Shown here: positions 1 to 9,482 of the stretch, one piece after another
Layout: each line of letters opens with the position of its first letter
Numbering within the stretch: the first letter of the stretch is position 1
Notes under the pieces: model-generated
What the model was told of the DNA's origin: nothing
What the model saw: the letters and a program-made list of their open reading frames with translations, nothing else
Databases searched by the model: none
Position numbers and translations under genes: made by a program
From: Psychroserpens sp. SPM9
GTDB taxonomy: Bacteria > Bacteroidota > Bacteroidia > Flavobacteriales > Flavobacteriaceae
Reading direction: 5' to 3'
Assembly: GCF_025153525.1 (NCBI RefSeq)
Contig: NZ_JANZNR010000007.1
Location: 124,001 to 188,000 of the forward strand
Length of the DNA stretch: 64,000 nt

Positions 1-590
1 ATTGTTTTCTGTGCGACAATATCGGTGTAATCTGCTGGATTTCCCGATTCATTTTCGTAAAATTCTTTTTGAATGCTGAGTTGTTTATTGGTCGTTTCTA
101 AACGTTGTTTTGCCAATTGCAAATTATCACGACTATTTAAAACCTGAAGGTAAGCCAGTGTAACATTGAGGATTAAATCTTGTTGTGCGGCTTCCCTTTC
201 CATTTCGGCAGCTAAAGTATTCAACCTGTTTTGCTTCGCGGTATTAATCAATCTGAAACCATTAAAAATAGTCGCGTCTAAATTTAGTCCTGCGTTTGAA
301 AAGGTGAACTCCTGATTTACAAAATCGTTTGTAAAAGGATCAATGCTTCGACCTGTGTTTACACCTAAATTAAAATTACCATTAATACTTGGCAAAAGAT
401 TTGCCTTAGATTGCTGAAAGTTGATTTTTTCAGTATGGGCGTTTAATCCTGAAGATTTAAAATCCAGATTATTAGCTAAAGCGATAGTAATACAATCATC
501 TAAAGAATAACTGTCTTTAGACTCTGTTTGTGAATAGCCCGTGCAGACGATTACTAAAAAGAAGAATTGTATCAAGTGTTTCTGAATCAT
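1..590 (-). CDS. TolC-family outer membrane efflux protein, N-terminal part
   Basis: The frame opens with ATG at 590 and runs off the left edge, giving the first 196 residues. Residues 1-20 form a hydrophobic signal peptide (MIQKHLIQFFFLVIVC...). After it come the amphipathic helices usual for outer membrane efflux proteins: an early SLDDCITIALANN segment, then Gln/Asn-rich helical stretches. A short AT-rich gap separates it from the ABC ATPase gene at 601-1278. It is the last visible gene of a minus-strand operon that starts with a HlyD-type adaptor at 10733, so it would supply the outer membrane channel of that exporter. The family call is from general sequence character; the C-terminal half is outside the window. 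The substrate is unknown. Confidence 0.85.
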   Translation of the reverse strand, partial: MIQKHLIQFFFLVIVCTGYSQTESKDSYSLDDCITIALANNLDFKSSGLNAHTEKINFQQSKANLLPSINGNFNLGVNTGRSIDPFTNDFVNQEFTFSNAGLNLDATIFNGFRLINTAKQNRLNTLAAEMEREAAQQDLILNVTLAYLQVLNSRDNLQLAKQRLETTNKQLSIQKEFYENESGNPADYTDIVAQKT

Positions 591-600
591 AATTTTAATG

Positions 601-1278
601 TTAGTCTTCGACAATCTTTCCGTCGAGTAGATTAATAATCCGCGAGCCATAAGCTGCATTAGCTTCTGAGTGTGTGGCTTGAATGATAGTGACTCCTTCA
701 CTGTTAAGTTTAGCAAACAAATCCATAATCTCAGTACTTTGCTTCGAATTGAGATTTCCAGTTGGCTCATCGGCTAATATTAGTTTTGGCTTTCCTATTA
801 ATGCCCTTGCTATACCTACTAATTGCTGTTGACCTCCACTCAATTGTATTGGAAATAAATCTTTTTTTCCGACGATATTAAAACGGTCCAGCATATCGCC
901 AACAAGTGCTTTACGTTCTGAAGACTTTACATTTTTATACAGCAATGGAGTTTCTATATTTTCCTGAACCGTCAATTCATCAATAAGATGATAAGCCTGA
1001 AATACAAAACCGATGTACTCTTTATAGAGTTTAGATCTGCTTTTTTCTTTCATGCTATGAACGGGCTCACCTAAAAAGGTATAACCACCATCGGTAAAAC
1101 TATCTAACATCCCAATACAATTGAGTAAGGTAGACTTTCCTGATCCAGACGGTCCCATTAAAGAAATAAACTCGCCTTCTTTAACTGTAAGATTTATGCT
1201 ATCTAAGAGTGCTACTTTTTTACTTCCAGATTGAACCTCGCGAGTTGCCTGACTTAATTTTAATAATGTGTTTGCCAT
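601..1278 (-). CDS. ABC transporter ATPase, LolD/MacB-type, with divergent signature and D-loop
   Basis: A 225-residue nucleotide-binding protein of the LolD/MacB class, which powers FtsX-type permeases. Walker A GPSGSGKST is at residues 42-50, the Q-loop Gln at 94, LSGGQ at 146-150, Walker B LILADE at 166-171 and the H-loop His at 203. Two positions depart from the family. The residue after QQQ in the signature is Leu instead of the usual Arg. The D-loop reads NLNS (175-178) instead of NLDS. The sister ATPase at 8773-9450 keeps both normal residues. It lies downstream of three permeases in the same operon, so the pair may form a heterodimer with one weakened site; that is inference. Catalytic Walker residues are intact, so it is not a dead gene. 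Confidence 0.93.
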   Translation of the reverse strand: MANTLLKLSQATREVQSGSKKVALLDSINLTVKEGEFISLMGPSGSGKSTLLNCIGMLDSFTDGGYTFLGEPVHSMKEKSRSKLYKEYIGFVFQAYHLIDELTVQENIETPLLYKNVKSSERKALVGDMLDRFNIVGKKDLFPIQLSGGQQQLVGIARALIGKPKLILADEPTGNLNSKQSTEIMDLFAKLNSEGVTIIQATHSEANAAYGSRIINLLDGKIVED

Positions 1279-1322
1279 GATTGTTTTATAGATCCTGAAA
1301 TAGGTTCTACATAAATTTTAAA

Positions 1323-3770
1323 TTATTCTGATCTTAATGAGTTTACCGGATTAGCATTTGCCGCTTGAAGTGTTTTAACACTAATCACCAGTAAAGCAAA
1401 GAAAATCATAGCAACACCACTGATTAAAAACACCCAAAAACTGATGCTTGTTTTATAAGCAAAATCTTGCAGCCAGCTATTAATACCATACCAGGCTATT
1501 GGAGACGCTATAATAAAAGCAATCGCAACTAAGACTAAAAACTCTTTACAAAGCAATGTGTTTATTTGCAATAGCGAAGCGCCTAATACTTTTCGAACAC
1601 CAATCTCTTTGACACGTCGGTTTGTAGTGTAAATCACCAAACCTAATAATCCTAAACAACTTATAAGGATAGATAAACCTGTAGACCAATTTAACAGTTT
1701 AGACACTTTCTTTTCGCGATTATAAAAACGCTGAATGGTTTCATCTAAGAACTCTAATCTATAATCATCGCCATCAACATAGACCTTTTTATAGGCCTTT
1801 TCTATTTTTGAAAGTGTTGCTTTTAAGTGTTCAGGGGATTCATTTTGAAAGGCGACATGTACGGCTTGAAACTGGGTAAATTCACTTTGATACCAATCGC
1901 CACGAAAAGCCATTGGTTTGATTTCAGTTTTTAAAGAACGTTGATGAAAATCGGCCATCACTCCAACGATAGGAATATATTCATCATTCATTAAAACTGA
2001 TTTCCCTATAGCTTCTTCAGGTGTTTTAAACCCGAGCTTCTTTCTAAATGTTTCATTAACAACTAGTTCTTTAACCGTATCATTTCGAATACTTCGACCC
2101 GCTAAAATTTCTAATTCGAATAACTCGGCGTAGTTTGTATCACCATGTATAAATTGTAATTCTGAATTAATTTCCTTTTGACCATCAGTATATGAAATGG
2201 TTGTACTATTTGTAGAACGTGAAGCCGGAGCATTACCACCAATACTAATTGCTTTAATTTCAGGAAGTGTACGTAATTCTTCTGCAAAGATTTCTTGTTT
2301 AGATACGCCACGTTCACCTCTTGGGCTGTAAACAGATGCAATGGCTTCGGTTTTAAATCCCATATCTTTACTCAACAAATAATTAATTTGCTTACCTACT
2401 AATAGGGTTGCTATGATAAAAATCTGTGCTATTGAAAATTGAAATACGGTTAAAAACTTCCGAAGCTTTACTTTTTTATCGCCAACAGCTAAATGATTTT
2501 TCAATACAGAAACAGCATTAAACTTAGATAAAACTAAAGCTGGATAAAATCCTGACAAAAAGGTAACCACCAACAATAAAACTATAACACTGACGACAAT
2601 TACTGGCGATTTAAAAAGTTCAAAATTGAGACCTTCAGGAACAAAATCGGAAAACACATGAATCAACCATTTAGTAAGCACTACAGATAAAATTGCGGAA
2701 ATAAGGACAAGTAAAAAGGTCTCTCCCATAAATTGTCCTATGAGTTGCTTTCTAGAACTTCCTAAAGTTTTACGAATTCCTATTTCTTTAGCCCGTTGTG
2801 ATGCCTGCGCAGTGTTTAAATTGATAAAATTAATACAGCCTAATAGCAATAAAAATAAAGCGACTAAAGCTAAATTTGTTAATAGCGATTTACTGGCTTG
2901 TCCTTTGCTCCAATCATAGATACCATACTTTTCATTAAAGTGAATATCTGCCAATGGTTGTAATGTAAATTTAGTTTCTTCCCCATACTTTTTAGAGCGT
3001 TCATCTTGATGCTCTTTGGCTAATTCATCAAATCGTTTTTGAACGGCATTTATATCTGCAGAAGCAGTCAGTTTTACAAAAAGCTGCGAACTAGAGTTTG
3101 TATTACTCCAATTTTTATTGAGAAACTGATCTCTTAGTCGGGTTTGTAAAAGTGTTGGATGCGACACAAATTCTTCAAAAACAAAATCGGTTCGGTCTTT
3201 AAAGTTTTCAACAACGCCTGTAACCGTAACATTAAGGGAGTCGTTATAAACCAGTACTTTTCCTATAACATCTGAAGGTGGTGTATTTGGAAAATAGTCT
3301 GCAGCTCTGCGTTCAGTTAAAATGACATTATTTGGATTTGCTAAAACATTGTTCGCATCACCAGCCAAAAACTTATACTTAAATATATCAAAGTAATTGG
3401 CGTCGGTAAAAATGACAAAATTTGGCCATTTAAATTCTGAATCATTAGCTTTGTTTTCAACCTTAGATGGTCTCTCTGTATAAAAGCCACTAACGGTTTC
3501 AAAATTTGAGTTTTCCTTTATAGCATCTTCTAGTGCTAATGTAATTCCTGGATTATGAAACACCCCTTCAGGGCTGCTAAAATCGGATACCACTCTGTAA
3601 ATTCGATCGCCATCCTTGTGAAAGGTATCAAATGTTGTATCGTAATAAATCATTAATCCGATAACAAATGATGCGCTCAAACCAATCGTTAGACCTATTA
3701 CATTGATGATTGAAAACACCTTGTGTTTCCTAATGTTTCTCCAGGCAATTTTGATATAATTTTTAAACAT
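1323..3770 (-). CDS. ABC transporter permease, duplicated FtsX/MacB type (permease 1)
   Basis: An 815-residue inner membrane protein of the Bacteroidota double-FtsX class. It begins MFKNYIKIAWRNI, followed by TM1 at about 20-42, a MacB-like periplasmic domain, and an FtsX core at about 290-410 with the motif RAKEIGIRKTLG. A central TM pair near 430-455, a second periplasmic domain and a second FtsX core (RRVKEIGVRKVLG) follow, ending NPVNSLRSE. Such proteins work by mechanotransmission with a LolD/MacB ATPase, an adaptor and TolC. It is the third of three consecutive paralogues in transcription order, 22 bp after permease 2. Substrate unknown; antimicrobial-compound export or lipoprotein handling are the usual guesses for the family. 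Confidence 0.92.
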   Translation of the reverse strand: MFKNYIKIAWRNIRKHKVFSIINVIGLTIGLSASFVIGLMIYYDTTFDTFHKDGDRIYRVVSDFSSPEGVFHNPGITLALEDAIKENSNFETVSGFYTERPSKVENKANDSEFKWPNFVIFTDANYFDIFKYKFLAGDANNVLANPNNVILTERRAADYFPNTPPSDVIGKVLVYNDSLNVTVTGVVENFKDRTDFVFEEFVSHPTLLQTRLRDQFLNKNWSNTNSSSQLFVKLTASADINAVQKRFDELAKEHQDERSKKYGEETKFTLQPLADIHFNEKYGIYDWSKGQASKSLLTNLALVALFLLLLGCINFINLNTAQASQRAKEIGIRKTLGSSRKQLIGQFMGETFLLVLISAILSVVLTKWLIHVFSDFVPEGLNFELFKSPVIVVSVIVLLLVVTFLSGFYPALVLSKFNAVSVLKNHLAVGDKKVKLRKFLTVFQFSIAQIFIIATLLVGKQINYLLSKDMGFKTEAIASVYSPRGERGVSKQEIFAEELRTLPEIKAISIGGNAPASRSTNSTTISYTDGQKEINSELQFIHGDTNYAELFELEILAGRSIRNDTVKELVVNETFRKKLGFKTPEEAIGKSVLMNDEYIPIVGVMADFHQRSLKTEIKPMAFRGDWYQSEFTQFQAVHVAFQNESPEHLKATLSKIEKAYKKVYVDGDDYRLEFLDETIQRFYNREKKVSKLLNWSTGLSILISCLGLLGLVIYTTNRRVKEIGVRKVLGASLLQINTLLCKEFLVLVAIAFIIASPIAWYGINSWLQDFAYKTSISFWVFLISGVAMIFFALLVISVKTLQAANANPVNSLRSE

Positions 3771-3792
3771 AACTGATGATTTTTTGATTGAT

Positions 3793-6210
3793 TTATTCTG
3801 TTCTAAGTGATTTCACCGGATTTGATGTCGCTGCTTTAATCGTTTTTCCAGCAATGGTGAGCATTGCAATTAGTACTGCAATACCGCCAGCAACAAGAAA
3901 TCTCCAAATATTTAAATCTATACGATAGGCATAATTTTGCAACCATTGATGCATTGCCCACCATGCAATTGGAGTGGCAACTACAAAAGCTATGACTACT
4001 AATTTCAGAAAATCTTTAGTGAGAAGAACTGTGATAGACGACACACTAGCTCCAACAATTTTGCGTACACCTATTTCTTTTCGTCGTTGGGCAACAATTA
4101 ATAATGACATAGCAAAAAGACCGATACAACTAAGAATAATCGCTAAAATAGAGCCACTACCAATCATAGTAGTCATGGTGCGTTCATTACGCAGAGTACG
4201 ATCTATATTTTCATTTAAGAAAGAGCCTTGAAATTCGGCATCGGGCTCAATGCTTTTCCATGCTGATTCTACAGCACTATAAGCTTGTTCTAAATTTTGA
4301 GGTGTTACTTTAACGTAAGCATTTCGTAAGTTCCAATTAGGAAGAGCAAATATGGTCATTGGAGCAATATGCTGATCGAGTTCTTGAAAATTGAAGTCCT
4401 CCACAACACCTACAACAGTATATACTGCATCATCCAAATCTATTTGTGAAGCCAAGATATCATCTTCATTTAGTAACTTCGCCATCGATTCGTTGATAAT
4501 AACGGATAAACTATCACTAGCGAGATTTTTTCTAAATGATCTTCCTTCGACTAAATTTATGTCTAATGTTTCAATATAATCTGCATCGACGACCAACATA
4601 TGCGTATCGACACCACGTCCTTTATACTCAAAGCCTAAAACACTTGTCGAGCGGGATCCGTCTTTACCAAGTCCTAAAATATTATTAGATGCTGTAACAC
4701 TCAAAACATTGACATTACCTTCAAGGTCATCTCGTAACAGTTGCAATGCTTGTTGGTCGTTACGTGTTCCGTTTAATGGAAAAGCAATCACCTGATCTTT
4801 ATTAAATCCTAAATCTTTGGTTCGCATAAATTCAACTTGATCCCAAAGCACAAGGGTGCCACCAATGAGTAAAATGGCGATACCAAATTGTAATACCATT
4901 AAACTATTTCGTAGGTGATTCTTTCCGTTGATTTCTAGTTTTCCTTTTAAACTTTGTAAGGTTCCGAGGCGACTCATCAATATAGCAGGATAACCTCCAG
5001 CGACCAAAGTGACTCCAAGAAAACTAACAACCAATACTAATAACCAGGAAGGTTCTAATAATGTGGATAGTGAAGCTCTGGTATTAAACAGCGTTTGAAA
5101 AGAAGGCAACAACAACTTGGCTACTAAAATCCCGAGGCCTGTTGATAATACAAATACTAAAATACTTTCTCCCCAAAACTGAAAAAACAATTGCTTGTTA
5201 TTAGCTCCAAGTGTTTTTCGCATGCCTATTTCACGTAGTCTCTGGTCACTTTTTGCAATGCTCATATTAACAAAATTCACACAGGCAATAAATAAAATTA
5301 AAATGGCTATACTCAAAACCAGATAAGGCATTGTGCGGCTAACAATTACTGGACCTTGGTTAAAATTTGCAAACCTAATATCTGCCAGTGGCAATAATTT
5401 TATTTGTCTGTAATCACCATCATTATTAGGTTGAAGACCATCGCGTTTAGCGTTGTCAATTTCGTTTTTATAATGTAATTGTGTAAAATCTTTTGTGCTT
5501 TTTTCAAACTGAGTAGGATTTATGCCTTCAGCTAGTTGCACATATACCTCATGATTTTCCACATCCCAACGCCCAATAGTTCTCTCATAAGCATGATAAC
5601 CTTGACTTTTAAAATTTAAGACTACATCAAACCCCAATGAACTTGTATCAGGAAAATCTTCAATGATTGCAGACACCTTAAACGGCACCATCTTTTCGTC
5701 TCTTAGAATTGAAACTGTTTGTCCGATGGCATTTTCATCACCAAATATACGTTTGGCTGCAAGTTTAGTCAAAGCAACCGAAGATTCTGAAGTTATTGGA
5801 TTTTGTTTATCGCCTTCAATTATAGAAAAACTAAACATGTCGAAAAAATCGGGATCCACATAAACACCACTCATATGCAGCTGTTTGTCCTGATGATTTA
5901 ACAACACTCCTGAACCGTTATAACGTGTGATTTTCTCTACACCTGTTGTTTCTTCTTTTAGGGCTGCAGCAAAAGGCTCTGATTTTGAATTATTAGCTTC
6001 AATACCGTTTGGAGAGCTATCTTCAGAATACACTTGATAAATATAATCTCCATGATCATGAAAACGATCAAAAGACAACTGATAAACGGCAAACATTGCC
6101 AATAAAATAGCAACACCAAATGCGGCTGTAAGACCAAGCACATTGAGTACTGTAAACGTTTTATTCTTCAAAAGATTTCTTACCGCTATTTTGAAATAAT
6201 TTTTAAACAT
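3793..6210 (-). CDS. ABC transporter permease, duplicated FtsX/MacB type (permease 2)
   Basis: An 805-residue paralogue of its two neighbours with the same plan: N-terminal MFKNYFKIAVRNL and one TM segment, a periplasmic MacB-like domain, an FtsX core with RLREIGMRKTLG, a central TM pair, a second periplasmic domain, and a second FtsX core with RRKEIGVRKIVG, ending NPVKSLRTE. The spacer to permease 3 (6211-6238) and the one to permease 1 (3771-3792) start with the same nine bases and share TGATTGAT, which points to tandem duplication of gene plus spacer. The encoded sequences are well diverged, so the duplication is not recent. It belongs to the adaptor-ATPase-permease-TolC operon. Confidence 0.92.
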   Translation of the reverse strand: MFKNYFKIAVRNLLKNKTFTVLNVLGLTAAFGVAILLAMFAVYQLSFDRFHDHGDYIYQVYSEDSSPNGIEANNSKSEPFAAALKEETTGVEKITRYNGSGVLLNHQDKQLHMSGVYVDPDFFDMFSFSIIEGDKQNPITSESSVALTKLAAKRIFGDENAIGQTVSILRDEKMVPFKVSAIIEDFPDTSSLGFDVVLNFKSQGYHAYERTIGRWDVENHEVYVQLAEGINPTQFEKSTKDFTQLHYKNEIDNAKRDGLQPNNDGDYRQIKLLPLADIRFANFNQGPVIVSRTMPYLVLSIAILILFIACVNFVNMSIAKSDQRLREIGMRKTLGANNKQLFFQFWGESILVFVLSTGLGILVAKLLLPSFQTLFNTRASLSTLLEPSWLLVLVVSFLGVTLVAGGYPAILMSRLGTLQSLKGKLEINGKNHLRNSLMVLQFGIAILLIGGTLVLWDQVEFMRTKDLGFNKDQVIAFPLNGTRNDQQALQLLRDDLEGNVNVLSVTASNNILGLGKDGSRSTSVLGFEYKGRGVDTHMLVVDADYIETLDINLVEGRSFRKNLASDSLSVIINESMAKLLNEDDILASQIDLDDAVYTVVGVVEDFNFQELDQHIAPMTIFALPNWNLRNAYVKVTPQNLEQAYSAVESAWKSIEPDAEFQGSFLNENIDRTLRNERTMTTMIGSGSILAIILSCIGLFAMSLLIVAQRRKEIGVRKIVGASVSSITVLLTKDFLKLVVIAFVVATPIAWWAMHQWLQNYAYRIDLNIWRFLVAGGIAVLIAMLTIAGKTIKAATSNPVKSLRTE

Positions 6211-6238
6211 AACTGATGCTTTTTGAGTGATTGATTGA

Positions 6239-8644
6239 CTATTCTGTTCTGAGTGATTTCACAGGATTCGATGTTGCTGCTTTAATTGCCTGAAAACTTA
6301 CCGTTATAAGTGTAATAAGTAATGCTCCAAAACAAGCTATGGCAAATACATCCCAAGAAATAGAGGTGCGATAACTAAACTTTTGCAACCACTGACTCAT
6401 AATATAATAAGCCAAAGGTGAAGCAATTAATAAGGCGATAACTACTAGAGTGATGAAGTCTTTTGACAGTAATAACCACAGTTGACTAATTGAAGCTCCC
6501 AGCACTTTTCGAACACCAATTTCTTTAGTACGTTGTTCGGCAACAAAAGATGCTAACCCAAAAAGACCAAGACAGCTTATAAAGATGGCTAAAAGCGTAA
6601 ATACTCTAGCTAAACTTGCGATTCGTTCTTCTGATCTAAACTTTCGTCCATATTCTTCATCTACAAATTGAAAATCAAATGGAGTATTCGGGAAATTCTT
6701 TTTAAAGACAGCTTCAATAATTTCCAAATTTTCACTGGTGCTTTTTTCTGGATTGAGTCTCACATTATAAAAATTACCATTGCTATTGGTGTCAAATACA
6801 TAAACAGATTGTTTTACTGGGCTATAAGGCGATTGCATAATAATGTCATCAATAACACCGATGATTTTTAAGGGCGGATTTTGATTTTCGATATCTGTAT
6901 CAGAATCTCTTAAATACTTCCCTACAGGATCTTTTATTCCCATATAGCTTACAGCTGTTTTATTCAGAATAACACCCAGAGAATCTGATGGAAAGTCTCT
7001 TGAAAATCCTCGACCTTCAATAATTTTCGCACCTAGAGTTTCAACAAATTCGTAGGATACTTCTGTATAGGCTAAATCTTCCTGAAACCCAACTGGTTTT
7101 CCGTCCCAAGTAAAACCCGATCTATTAGACCAAACAGCGGTTGTTGGACTACTTGTGGTGGCCATTTCCATAGCGCCATTAGAGGCTATAAACTGGCTTC
7201 GCATAAGATCGGCTTTCCCAAGAAACTCACTACTCATCACAGGAATTTGAATTAAGCCTTCCTTTTTATAACCTACAGGTCTGTCTTTACTAAACTGAAT
7301 TTGGTTCATAACAACCAATGTTCCAATAATTAAAGCAATAGATACCGTAAACTGAAGTACAACCAATATTTTTCGTGGTAAAGACGAATAACGACCTGCT
7401 TTAAAGGTGCCTTTTAGAACAGCAACCGGACTAAAAGAAGATAAATACAAAGCAGGATAGCTCCCAGCTAAAAATGCGGTTATGATTATAAAAATTAAAG
7501 AGGCTAGCCAAAACAGCGGATTTCCCCAAGGAAAGTCAATTGATTTACTTGCTAAATTATTAAAGCCGTCTAAAAACAGTAATACAATACCCAATGCAAA
7601 CACGTATGACAGCACCACAATTAAAAACGATTCACTTAAAAACTGAAAAATAAGTTGCCCACGCTGCGAACCAATAGATTTTCTAATACCTACTTCGGTT
7701 GCTCTTTTTTCGGAACGCGCTGTACTTAAATTCACAAAATTGATACAAGCCAGTAATAAAATAAATATACCAATGACTCCAAACAACCATACATTTTCTA
7801 TGCGACCGCCAGATTGCTTTCCATTTTCAAAGTCACTTCTCAAATACCAATCTTTCATTGGAAACAAGAAAATTTCAGGATTAAACTCAGCTAATTCTGG
7901 ACTTGCTTTTTCTTTGACATCAATAATTTTTGAGGTAACTGTGTCCATGCTTGTATTATCATTAATTTGAACAAACATTTGAAATGAGTTATTTCCCCAG
8001 GAAGTTCTTGCGTTTTCCAGCCATTCTTGTGTGGTCACATAATATTTCCAAGGGATGATGTATTCCATGTCACTAAAGCTATTATTCTCTGGAATATCTT
8101 TATAAACTGCAGTAACTATCAAATCATCTTCATTATTTACCTTAATGATTTTTCCAACCGCAGTATCAGATCCAAACAGTGTTTTTGCAGAAGATTCAGA
8201 TAACATAATTGAGTTGACCTCTTTTAAGCCTTCTTTAACTCCAGTTAGAATGTCAATATCTAACATGTCTATCGCGCCTTCTTGTAGGGCATTTCCTGTT
8301 CGGTAAATATTAGTTTCTCCAAATTTGAGATATCTAGGTTGCTCCCAAGAAGCCATAATAATATGTTTAAAATTATCATTGTGGTCTTGACGTAATGCAA
8401 ACTCTAAAGGCCTTGGTATTGCTGGTCCTGTAAAAACATCACCATTACTCGACTGATGCTGATAAACCTGCGCTATAGTGGCACTTTTTTTAAAGTGACT
8501 GTTATAACTTAGTTCATCTGCAACCCATAAGCCAATTAACATCGTTGCTGCCATACCTATAGCCAATCCTGAAATATTTATTAAGGAATAGACCTTGTTT
8601 TTAATCAGGTTTCTAAAGGCTATTTTGAAATAATTTTTAAACAT
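6239..8644 (-). CDS. ABC transporter permease, duplicated FtsX/MacB type (permease 3)
   Basis: An 801-residue double-FtsX permease, first of the three in transcription order. The N-terminus MFKNYFKIAFRNL and first TM are followed by a periplasmic domain, an FtsX core with RATEVGIRKSIG, a central TM pair, a second periplasmic domain and a last FtsX core with RTKEIGVRKVLG, ending NPVKSLRTE exactly like permease 2. A 128-bp gap with a strong inverted repeat (8682-8742) separates it from the upstream ATPase gene, while the other permease gaps are 22-28 bp. It probably pairs with the ATPase at 8773-9450 or forms a heterodimeric permease with its paralogues (inference). Confidence 0.92.
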   Translation of the reverse strand: MFKNYFKIAFRNLIKNKVYSLINISGLAIGMAATMLIGLWVADELSYNSHFKKSATIAQVYQHQSSNGDVFTGPAIPRPLEFALRQDHNDNFKHIIMASWEQPRYLKFGETNIYRTGNALQEGAIDMLDIDILTGVKEGLKEVNSIMLSESSAKTLFGSDTAVGKIIKVNNEDDLIVTAVYKDIPENNSFSDMEYIIPWKYYVTTQEWLENARTSWGNNSFQMFVQINDNTSMDTVTSKIIDVKEKASPELAEFNPEIFLFPMKDWYLRSDFENGKQSGGRIENVWLFGVIGIFILLLACINFVNLSTARSEKRATEVGIRKSIGSQRGQLIFQFLSESFLIVVLSYVFALGIVLLFLDGFNNLASKSIDFPWGNPLFWLASLIFIIITAFLAGSYPALYLSSFSPVAVLKGTFKAGRYSSLPRKILVVLQFTVSIALIIGTLVVMNQIQFSKDRPVGYKKEGLIQIPVMSSEFLGKADLMRSQFIASNGAMEMATTSSPTTAVWSNRSGFTWDGKPVGFQEDLAYTEVSYEFVETLGAKIIEGRGFSRDFPSDSLGVILNKTAVSYMGIKDPVGKYLRDSDTDIENQNPPLKIIGVIDDIIMQSPYSPVKQSVYVFDTNSNGNFYNVRLNPEKSTSENLEIIEAVFKKNFPNTPFDFQFVDEEYGRKFRSEERIASLARVFTLLAIFISCLGLFGLASFVAEQRTKEIGVRKVLGASISQLWLLLSKDFITLVVIALLIASPLAYYIMSQWLQKFSYRTSISWDVFAIACFGALLITLITVSFQAIKAATSNPVKSLRTE

Positions 8645-8681
8645 AATTTCTAAAGATTACTGTTCGTTTTTTGATTGGTTT

Positions 8682-8742
8682 GGCTTAAACACTTCAGTAT
8701 AAGTGATTGGTTAGTTGGTTTTATACTGAAGTGATACAAGCC
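8682..8742. repeat. long inverted repeat between ATPase and permease 3
   Basis: Perfect 13-bp arms CACTTCAGTATAA (8690-8702) and TTATACTGAAGTG (8721-8733) surround an 18-base loop. Outside a small internal loop the pairing resumes with GGCTT (8682-8686) and AAGCC (8738-8742). The transcribed strand has no U-run after it, so it does not look like an intrinsic terminator. It could be an mRNA-stabilising or processing hairpin that sets different levels of ATPase and permease, or a protein-binding dyad. Confidence 0.7.
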
Positions 8743-8772
8743 TGATTGATTGGTTATTGATTGATTGTTATT

Positions 8773-9450
8773 TTAAGCCAGAATATTTTCTGTTACTTTT
8801 TGTCCGTCTAACATCCTGATAATTCGATGACTATATTTTGCGTCGTGCTCACTGTGAGTTACCATGATAATGGTTGTCCCAGCTTCATTTAAATCGATGA
8901 GTAAGTCCATAACTTCATTGCCATTGGTGCTGTCTAAGTTTCCTGTAGGCTCATCGGCCAGAATTAATTTCGGATTATTCACAACAGCTCGTGCTACCGC
9001 CACACGTTGTTGTTGACCGCCAGATAATTGTTGCGGAAAATGATTTCTTCTATGCATAATTTGCATTTTTTCCAGGACAGCTTCGACTTGCTTTTTACGT
9101 TCGGCTGGTTTGACCCCTGTATAAATTAATGGCAATTCTACATTTTCAAAAACGGTTAATTCGTCGATAAGATTGAAGCTCTGAAACACAAAACCAATGT
9201 TGTGTTTACGTAATTCTGAACGTTTGCGTTCGTTATATCCTGAAACCTCTTCGCCATTAAACACAAAGCTTCCTCCATCTGGGTCATCTAATAATCCCAG
9301 AATGTTTAACAAGGTAGACTTACCACAACCGGATGGTCCCATGATAGCTACAAATTCGCCTTTTTTGACATCAAAAGACAACTTGTTTAAAGCAATCGTT
9401 TGAACCTCTTCTGTTCTGTAAAATTTCTCTAAGTCGGTAATTTGTATCAT
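8773..9450 (-). CDS. ABC transporter ATPase, LolD/MacB-type
   Basis: A 225-residue ATPase with canonical motifs: Walker A GPSGCGKST at 38-46, Q-loop Gln 90, signature LSGGQQQRV from 142, Walker B LILADE at 162-167, D-loop NLDS at 171-174 and H-loop His 199. It is the second gene of the operon, 32 bp after the adaptor, and precedes the three FtsX permeases. The family energises MacB/LolE-like permeases from the cytoplasm. All catalytic residues are present, in contrast to the altered paralogue at 601-1278. Confidence 0.95.
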   Translation of the reverse strand: MIQITDLEKFYRTEEVQTIALNKLSFDVKKGEFVAIMGPSGCGKSTLLNILGLLDDPDGGSFVFNGEEVSGYNERKRSELRKHNIGFVFQSFNLIDELTVFENVELPLIYTGVKPAERKKQVEAVLEKMQIMHRRNHFPQQLSGGQQQRVAVARAVVNNPKLILADEPTGNLDSTNGNEVMDLLIDLNEAGTTIIMVTHSEHDAKYSHRIIRMLDGQKVTENILA

Positions 9451-9482
9451 TGTTTTACTATTTTATTTTTTATTGATTGATT

